A DNA stretch of 6,112 nucleotides. Source: Methanobacteriota archaeon (GTDB taxonomy: Archaea > JACRDV01). Location: assembly GCA_024860865.1 (NCBI GenBank), contig JACRDV010000024.1:1-6112 (forward strand), given 5' to 3'. This document shows, piece by piece, positions 1-5,500 of this stretch. A program made the translations under genes and the position numbers. Every line of letters starts with the position of its first letter. Position 1 is the stretch's first letter. The notes beneath the pieces were generated by a model. The model saw nothing but the letters and a program-made list of their open reading frames with translations, was not told the origin of the DNA and made no database searches.

Positions 1-318
1 AAAAAAGTTAACTTACAAGCCAATCGGACTATAGATTTTGAAAATAGGAAGAGACCATACAGAAAAATAACGCCATACGAGTTCTTCGACAAAGTTGAAA
101 AAAGAGTACCAACTTCTCTTCCTAGAAGACTACAAATAAATACACAAAAGATTAACCAACGAGATCAAACTCTAACCACTAAGCAGAACAGGCACCTACA
201 CCATCACCCTAGAATTCTGGCCCCAAAAACTCTTCTACATCGGCTCTTGAGCCCCAAGAAATGGCAAGTTGCACGAAAAGGCTATAAGTTATTATGTAGT
301 TACATAGTTATATGGTGA
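1..318 (+). pseudogene. Open frame without start entering from the left edge; possible transposase C-terminal remnant
   Basis: Frame 1 is open from the window edge to a TGA at 316-318, about 105 codons, with no ATG, so any gene would begin outside the window. Residues from about 8 read ANRTIDFENRKRPYRKITPY and then EFFDKVEK. The N-R-x-RPY...TPYEFF pattern resembles the end of DDE integrase-type transposases, which often finish with a basic RP segment and TPYE-F. That is a weak similarity by eye only. After about codon 45 the protein becomes low-quality (Thr/Gln/His-rich), and from 188 it overlaps the 59-bp repeat, which makes good protein sense in a different frame. The real coding part, if any, therefore probably ends near 130-180. 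It could also be the tail of an unrelated gene or chance openness. Confidence 0.25.
188..246 (+). repeat. Left copy of a 59-bp direct repeat flanking vapBC
   Basis: This segment matches 1022-1080 at 57 of 59 positions; the only differences are adjacent codon changes ACC/ACT (silent) and ATC/GTC (Ile/Val). In frame it encodes TGTYTITLEFWPQKLFYIGS followed at once by a TGA stop; similarity to the right copy ends here. Upstream in this frame a TAA at 173-175 closes it, so this copy is an isolated gene scrap. The two copies lie in the same orientation 834 bp apart and enclose the whole toxin-antitoxin locus. Confidence 0.9.
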
Positions 319-319
319 T
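274..319 (+). promoter_or_regulatory. vapBC promoter, operator-like repeats and ribosome-binding site
   Basis: A BRE-like CGAAAAG (274-280) lies just before a TATA-like CTATAAGT (282-289), which would place the transcription start near 310. Between them and the gene sits a perfect inverted repeat TATGTA-GT-TACATA (293-306). Overlapping it are two tandem 8-mers, TAGTTACA (297-304) and TAGTTATA (305-312). GGTGAT (314-319) matches the archaeal Shine-Dalgarno consensus and lies 3 nt before the TTG start of the antitoxin. Ribbon-helix-helix antitoxins commonly autorepress by binding such repeats over the promoter; that this is the operator is inference from position and symmetry. Confidence 0.5.
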
Positions 320-322
320 ATT

Positions 323-550
323 TTGGGAAAGTATGCGACAATTTCGGTTCCCGTTGATGTCAAAAAGCTCTTGGAAAAGGCTAAGGGCAGAGATGAATGG
401 GGCAGTTTTCTCCTCAAACTATACGCAGAGGTTAAGAGGTTGAAGAGTAAGAAGGCATTCGAGGAGCTGGCAAACACTCTCACTGGCGAAGACTTGAAAG
501 CCATAATCGAATCCAGCAAAGAGTTTAGGGAAAGGTTCGCGTTCAGATGA
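323..550 (+). CDS. vapB: VapB-family antitoxin (ribbon-helix-helix type)
   Basis: 75-residue protein, a typical antitoxin length. The N-terminus GKYATISVPVDVKKLLEKAK has the short beta-strand then helix pattern of ribbon-helix-helix DNA-binding antitoxins. The C-terminal half is charged and ends SSKEFRERFAFR, like the tail archaeal VapB proteins use to wrap the PIN toxin. The start is TTG at 323, chosen because GGTGAT lies just upstream, no ATG or GTG precedes it in frame, and family members begin at this point (M-[GS]-K-Y). The stop overlaps the toxin start by four bases (ATGA, 547-550), so the two are translationally coupled. Role: neutralise the toxin next door and, with it, repress the operon. 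The exact VapB subfamily is not assigned; the partner gene makes the call firm. Confidence 0.85.
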   Translation: MGKYATISVPVDVKKLLEKAKGRDEWGSFLLKLYAEVKRLKSKKAFEELANTLTGEDLKAIIESSKEFRERFAFR

Positions 551-915
551 ACCTACTTGACACAGACATAATCATAGAGATACTACGAGAGAGAAGATAC
601 GAAGTCGGAGCCATCTCAATCATAACACTTACCGAGGTGTTAAGAGGACTAGAAGCCAGAAAAAGAGCCAAAGTCAAAGAGTTACTCGAAAAAAGCTTTA
701 ACCTACTAAATCTAGACAACGAAGTCATAGGAACCTACTGCAACCTATATTACAAGCTCAAAGAGGAAGGCACACTTATACCAGACGCCGACCTGCTCAT
801 AGCCGCAACAACAATGTCCCACAACATGATGTTAAAAACAAAAGATGAACACTTCGAAAGATTGAGACATTTAGGCTTAAAGCTAGCACAAGCATCTCAA
901 GAGCGGAGAGAATAG
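547..915 (+). CDS. vapC: VapC-family PIN-domain ribonuclease toxin
   Basis: 122-residue PIN-domain protein, close to the usual VapC size. It opens with MNLLDTDIIIEIL (metal-binding Asp5), then has ITLTEVLRG (Glu30), IPDADLLIAATT (Asp82 in the D-x-x-IAA motif) and KTKDEHFERL (Asp100), giving the four acidic residues expected to hold Mg2+/Mn2+ for RNA cleavage. No catalytic residue is missing, so the toxin appears intact. VapC enzymes cut specific RNAs such as tRNA or rRNA to stop translation; the target here cannot be read from sequence. ATG at 547 overlaps the antitoxin stop. The TAG stop at 913-915 is followed in the same frame by a broken fragment of a surface-protein gene, which suggests the cassette landed in or beside that gene. 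Codons rich in ATA, AGA and CTA look archaeal. Confidence 0.92.
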   Translation: MNLLDTDIIIEILRERRYEVGAISIITLTEVLRGLEARKRAKVKELLEKSFNLLNLDNEVIGTYCNLYYKLKEEGTLIPDADLLIAATTMSHNMMLKTKDEHFERLRHLGLKLAQASQERRE

Positions 916-1150
916 ATCAATCCCGCCCAAAAACTGGATCGCACATATCATCAGAAAACAAATACCGCACAAATAACAATTCATAATCAAAGACTTCGCT
1001 AATGCTTGGTACATTAACAAGACAGGCACCTACACTGTCACCCTAGAATTCTGGCCCCAAAAACTCTTCTACATCGGCTCCACAATATCAATAACAACCC
1101 TCACCATATGCATACTATATATCAGCAACAAGAAAGAGATAGAAAAATAA
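916..1150 (+). pseudogene. Frameshifted C-terminal remnant of a membrane-anchored surface/membrane protein
   Basis: Two frames together read as one protein end. Frame A (916-999) gives INPAQKLDRTYHQK and then AQITIHN before a TAA at 1000-1002. Frame B, closed upstream by TAA at 974-976, continues from about 989 as DFANAWYINKTGTYTVTLEF, then WPQKLFYIGSTIS, a hydrophobic helix (about 1072-1122) and a basic tail SNKKEIEK ending in TAA at 1148-1150. The pattern of a beta-rich domain, one membrane helix and a short Lys-rich cytoplasmic tail is that of the C-terminus of a large archaeal membrane protein whose N-terminal part is absent. No start codon or ribosome-binding site serves it. It contains the right copy of the 59-bp repeat. 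The parent family is not identified. Confidence 0.6.
1022..1080 (+). repeat. Right copy of the 59-bp direct repeat flanking vapBC
   Basis: 57/59 identical to 188-246 in the same orientation. Here the reading frame continues beyond the repeat into a membrane helix and a natural stop, so this copy keeps the original gene context and the left copy looks like the displaced piece. Identity stops sharply at both edges (187/1021 and 247/1081). Confidence 0.9.
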
Positions 1151-1190
1151 ATTTATGAATTTTTAAGACAGGCTTATTTGGCCTCTATAG
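1151..1190. terminator. Short convergent intergenic gap, possible weak termination region
   Basis: This gap lies between the remnant ending at 1150 on the + strand and the transferase ending at 1191 on the - strand. It contains AGGC (1170-1173) and GCCT (1181-1184) as 4-bp arms around a 7-nt loop. Read on the - strand, the sequence after the arms is A/T-rich and reaches ATTTATTTTTC inside the remnant. Neither the stem nor the T-tract is strong, so the terminator call rests mostly on position. Confidence 0.25.
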
Positions 1191-2168
1191 TTACCTAAGA
1201 ATTGCAAACAAAATAGCAATCATAGCATAAACAACTTCCAATGTTAAAATGCGTTGTACTAGTTGCTTTTCATTAAGCGACCCTGAAATAAGAAATGCAT
1301 GAGCTAAGGCCGGATATTGTGGCGGTGTGAGAATACCATCTTCCCTAACTTTTGTGTCTCCATAGATATATCGGCCAGCGAACGGCCTCCTTACCATCAT
1401 CTTTAATGTGAAATCGATAGCATATGGAATCATTAATATTACACATATGAACTCAATTTTTCCAATAATAGCAGCGGAGGCTATTGTAGCACCAATTAAG
1501 AGAGTTCCAGAATTGCCTGGGAAAATTTTTGCTGGATACCAATTATAGTATAAAAATGCAATCAAAGCAGCAGCCAGAGGTAATATTATGATTACAACCT
1601 CAAGTTTGTTAAGAATAACTGCTGCTACTGAAATAGCGCTGCAGGCAATGAAGCCAACTCCAGCTTCTAGTCCATTAAATCCGGCGAGCATATTAGTTAA
1701 GTTTGATGCAGTTGTTATAGCAAGCGGAATTAGAACAAACCAATAAAGTTGTCCAAATTCTAAAGACCCGATTAAAGGAATTGTTATAGATGTGCTTTGA
1801 CCGTGGGAAGCGATAATAAGAGGATAAGAAAAAATAGCAGGAAGAAGGAACTTGTAACGTTGCCTAATTGGTCTTAAATCGTCTATTCCTCCAAGCAGAC
1901 CTATTAAAACAGCAGTTAAAATAGCGAAACTTAATTTTTCTGTGGGAAATATTGTTGGGAAAATCAACAAAGTTGTAGAGACGGCTAGAGCATAACCAAA
2001 TAAAATAATAAGTCCTCCAGATGTTGGAACCCATGTTGGATTAAATTTGTGAATGTCTCTGCAAAGAAGTCCGAGTTTTCTGAATTTATCGATTAAAACA
2101 GGTGTCGTAATATAGGTAAAGAAAAACGCTATAGTAAAAGAAGTTATAAGGGCTAAAACCATTTTCAT
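1191..2168 (-). CDS. Polyprenyl/dolichyl-phosphate sugar-1-phosphate transferase (MraY/WecA superfamily, archaeal AglH/GPT type)
   Basis: 325-residue integral membrane protein with about ten hydrophobic helices. It transfers a sugar-1-phosphate (UDP-GlcNAc or similar) to a polyprenyl/dolichyl phosphate on the cytoplasmic face, the first step of lipid-linked glycan assembly for N-glycosylation or surface polysaccharide. Visible motifs: TSGG (49-52), GGIDDLRP with Asp96-Asp97 and a downstream Lys106, ASNLTNMLAGFNGLEAG (154-170), NWYPAKIFPGNSGT (209-222), and a cytoplasmic loop ending PPQYPALAH (His290) followed by SLNEKQLV. The NWYPAK-FPG and YPALAH blocks favour the archaeal/eukaryotic GPT branch over bacterial MraY. 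The third motif has FPGN where relatives usually have F-x-GD. I chose ATG at 2168 over the longer frame to 2243 because it overlaps the upstream stop (ATGA) and begins directly with the first helix; the extra 25 residues are hydrophilic and shadow the upstream gene. Substrate sugar not determinable. Confidence 0.88.
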   Translation of the reverse strand: MKMVLALITSFTIAFFFTYITTPVLIDKFRKLGLLCRDIHKFNPTWVPTSGGLIILFGYALAVSTTLLIFPTIFPTEKLSFAILTAVLIGLLGGIDDLRPIRQRYKFLLPAIFSYPLIIASHGQSTSITIPLIGSLEFGQLYWFVLIPLAITTASNLTNMLAGFNGLEAGVGFIACSAISVAAVILNKLEVVIIILPLAAALIAFLYYNWYPAKIFPGNSGTLLIGATIASAAIIGKIEFICVILMIPYAIDFTLKMMVRRPFAGRYIYGDTKVREDGILTPPQYPALAHAFLISGSLNEKQLVQRILTLEVVYAMIAILFAILR

Positions 2169-2392
2169 AATTGTTGCCTTGAAAGTTTTACAACTATTTT
2201 CCAGAGGATCATGGTTCCGATGGCAAATCCAGTTATTCCACAAATCATAGTTAATAGCGCATTAGCAATGAGAGCTAAGTTATAGCTGAAAAGCCAACCG
2301 AGGTACAAACCCAAATAGCTCAGAAAAAATGTTACAAAATTAGTAATTAGTATTTTCCAAAAGTTTTTTTGTGCAAATCGCAACTCTAGCAC
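2165..2392 (-). CDS. Small two-helix membrane protein coupled to the sugar-phosphate transferase
   Basis: 75-residue protein that I do not recognise as a named family. It has a short basic N-terminus (RFAQKNFWK), a hydrophobic helix at about 14-36, a second at about 39-66, and a basic tail KLSRQQL, predicting a hairpin with both ends in the cytoplasm. Its TGA overlaps the ATG of the transferase by four bases, so the pair is cotranscribed and probably translationally coupled, which supports it being a real gene. The start is GTG at 2392; a TAA closes the frame upstream and no ATG is available at the N-terminus. It lacks the four-helix layout of GtrA flippase-like proteins. A role as accessory or stabilising subunit of the transferase is a guess from coupling alone. 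Confidence 0.6.
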   Translation of the reverse strand: MLELRFAQKNFWKILITNFVTFFLSYLGLYLGWLFSYNLALIANALLTMICGITGFAIGTMILWKIVVKLSRQQL

Positions 2393-2410
2393 ATCTTTAA
2401 CTTGATTGAT

Positions 2411-2421
2411 TATTATTTAAA
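2411..2421 (-). promoter_or_regulatory. TATA-box-like element for the small protein/transferase operon
   Basis: On the - strand this reads TTTAAATAATA, matching an archaeal TATA box. Its centre is about 24-27 nt upstream of the GTG at 2392, so transcription would begin at or next to the start codon, consistent with a leaderless mRNA. No clear Shine-Dalgarno sequence precedes the GTG, which agrees with that reading. No convincing BRE is seen. Confidence 0.4.
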
Positions 2422-2504
2422 AACAAACTATAATAATATTCACCGCATTGCCCGCATCTACAATCATATTTTCCTCGACGACTTTATCTTTTTGAGAACT
2501 TACT

Positions 2505-2514
2505 GAAAAGAAAA
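2505..2514 (-). terminator. Pyrimidine/T-rich tract directly after the archaeosortase-fusion stop
   Basis: Immediately after the TAG at 2515-2517, the - strand reads TTTTCTTTTC. Archaeal RNA polymerase terminates at T-rich tracts in the non-template strand without needing a hairpin, and a TATA-like element for the next operon follows about 85 nt later, so a transcript end here is reasonable. The tract is interrupted by C, so efficiency is uncertain. Confidence 0.35.
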
Positions 2515-5500
2515 CTAATTTATAATAAGTTTGAAGTAAAGGTCAGTCTCATCTTTAAATATATCGTAATTACTCTTTTCAATTTTTAGAGGTTTACTGG
2601 TTATAGATGTAATAGCCATGGCTATAGCGCTGCAAAGGGGGCATCCTATTATTTCGCAGATAGATGGCTTCGTTTTACTCACGCTATCGCACACATAAGA
2701 TAGTTTAGATCCTTTCAATTTTACATGAACTGTATCATCTTCTTGATGAGCATATACCTCAGTAGCAAGGTCAAGTTTGTCAACAAGAATAGATGGTAAT
2801 CTATCAATAAATTCTTCTAACGAAATGTTTTCCTTCCCCAATTCGCTCTTAATAATGTTGTAAAGATTTTCTCCAATTGGAGTCACAACTAATTCTCCAC
2901 CTTTAGTAGGCACAAGTATTTTGCCAGTTGGCAGGTAAATCCCTTTTCCAATAACTCCAATTTCTTGGAAGAGATGGCAAAAAGCATTGAGGGAGGAAAC
3001 AATTCCTTGACTTGTTAAAGCGCTTCTTGTGTACATTTCTATTGCAAAATATAGTAGAATAAAGCCTATGGCAAAAGCAGATATTACAGTGAACTCTGAT
3101 GATACAGACCCAAATACAAAAGCAGTTATGGTTGCAATTGCACTTAAAATTAACAATGCCAATCCAGGTAGAAATCTCTTTTTCTTCCTCAAATACCAAA
3201 CAAATTCTCTTATCTTCTCTTGTTTCTTGGCATATTCTAATTTCTTAGATAATTCAGGTATAATTGAAAAAGGTAGTTTAATTATTTCTCCAAGTTTGAA
3301 TGAAAGAATAGTTGTATTTTTCTCTGAATTGTGTTCATGTCTTTCAAGCGAGACTTGCCTGCCTGTGGCTTTGGCTATCGCTAAAGCTAGAGCACTGCAT
3401 ATTGGGCAACCAGTGAGATCACAAATGGAACTTTTGGCATCGGCTAATTGTTGGCAGACTTCTGAAAAGCGTGAACCACCTACGATTATCTCAACGCTAT
3501 CGCTTCCATTCTTAGTTATTTTAACCTCATCAGCTATCTCTATTCCATCTTTTAGGACGGGTGGGAGAGCATCTATTAGATAATCAATTCCAACTCCCTG
3601 AAGGCCAGTGCCCAATTCCCTCTCTATGTTAGTGAGACTTTCCGACCCAACTGACTGAACCAGTGCTTCATTATCTGGAATAGTTGATTGGTCTTTTACA
3701 CCTAAATTTGTTTTTTTGAGAAGATTTCCAAGCGATAAAAGAGGCGATAGGATTAATCTCGTTGCTACCTTTGAGGGTAAATAACTTTCAAAGCCATGGC
3801 CTAGCAAAATTATACCCATCATAATAAAAACTACGGTAACTATTGCCCATGTAGTAGACCATTTTGAGAGAGCAATAGCCATCGTAAGAGAGCATGAACC
3901 CAAAAGAGTTAAACCAGCCAAAGAAATTTTAGATTCTTTAATTACAAACCATATAACTTTTAACTTGTCAATTGATCGCGAGAAAGGATTAAATTGTAAA
4001 GAAGGGAGAGCAGAATTCCAAATAAGCGAGGGGCTATCGCCCAACATTAAATGTCTTTTTATGAGTCCTTTATTCTCCAAACTTTCAAGAGCTTTTAGCA
4101 CATTATGATCATTTAAGTAAGATGGTGGCATATTTTTATGGGCAGTGATTAAATCTAGAACTGTATTTTCATTTTCTGAAAGGTGGCGCTGAAGGAGGCG
4201 CAATCTATTTGTTCTTCTTTCAGAATGAATAGCAACTATTGCAGCGAGGACAGCTAACAAAATTGCTAAAAATACTATTGCTGGTCCAATGTTATAATAG
4301 AGAGTATAAACAAAAGCAATGGGTATAGATTGGCCTTTAATTTGCTGCCAGTGTGTGACAATAGCTTTTCCTAATTCTACAAGAATATCTGCAACTGCCT
4401 GGTAGTCAGAAGGATCTGATATGATTCCTTTCGAGGCAAAAGTTTCAGTATAAGCTAAGAGGCTCAAACCTACTGCACGAGCTCCAGGGGCTGTGTCAGT
4501 TTTAAGAAATATTTGATCGGTAAAAGTAAACACAACTGGAGTCTGGCGAAGCGGAGTATTAAAAACTAACACATCCCCTCGCAAAAGGGGAGATTCGGCA
4601 AGCATTTTGCTCCATCGAGCATCAAGTTTCCACCCTTGCGTTACCGGTAAGCAAGCTAGCCAGCCACCCACTATATGTAGGAGCGGAGAAGTTGGAGCTG
4701 TCTCTACATACACTGTTACCATTTTATTGTCTATTGAGCCAGGAGCAATTTTTTCGTAAGCATATATGTGGGCATTTAAAGATTGATAATATCCAGATAT
4801 TGGCTCAACATATGTTAGTCTCCAACCAGAGAAGTTCGCAGGGAGTAATAGCTCCGCGTCTTTTCCTTCTGGGGTATATCTTGCAACATATGCAGGGTCT
4901 AATTTTGGAACTATAATAAGTGGAACGCTTGCAAATAAGAAAAGGAGAAGGATGACTGAGAGAGCAGTGGCTTTAAAAACAATTCGAACTCCGCTAACTT
5001 TTGGTTTTGGAATTATTGAGGCTATTCTATCTATTGCTTGAGTTGATATTTTTGGACTTTTTATTATTGAAAGTGCAATCACAATGAAAGCAGCTGTTAC
5101 TGTTATTACCCATCCACCGAATAAGTGAAATGCCTCTACTGCAAATCCATTGCCATAAAGATAGCCAATACCAATTATTGCACATATTCGAATTATGTTA
5201 AGCAAATATACTATAAGACATCCTGCGACAAATATTGAAATTTTTTTAATTAATGAACCCTTGATAATGTAAGCTAGGAAAACTCCAAATGCTATGAATC
5301 CAAGAAGTGAGTAAATCCCTGCGCATGGCAATCCTACAATAAATGATAAGGGCTCTCCAGCACGAGATACGAGATTTACAATATAGGCTCCTTGAGAAGT
5401 TGATAGCATAAGAGGTATTCCAAGAGCTCTCAATACAAAAACAGTTACACTGGCACTGATTGCAATCGATGTAGCAGCTAATAAAACAATGAAACTGAGA

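Noticed and set aside
543-728. 61-codon open frame on the - strand
   Set aside because: Antisense to intact vapC, no ribosome-binding site or recognisable motif.
1-1150. CRISPR array or insertion-sequence ends around the repeated segment
   Set aside because: Only two copies, spaced 834 bp apart, and they encode peptide; no terminal inverted repeats or regularly spaced units seen.
2168-2243. 25-codon N-terminal extension of the transferase frame
   Set aside because: Hydrophilic, unlike any family N-terminus, overlaps the small membrane protein gene in another frame; the ATGA overlap at 2165-2168 supports the shorter start.
2400-2495. Stretch on the - strand reading KYDCRCGQCGEYYY, like a piece of a zinc ribbon
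   Set aside because: Only about 28 codons between stops, no start codon and no ribosome-binding site; overlaps the operon promoter. At most a gene scrap; three cysteines in so short a stretch can arise by chance.
3029-3583. 184-codon open frame on the + strand
   Set aside because: Lies entirely antisense to the archaeosortase fusion, with no protein features of its own, while the opposite strand shows conserved duplicated domains.
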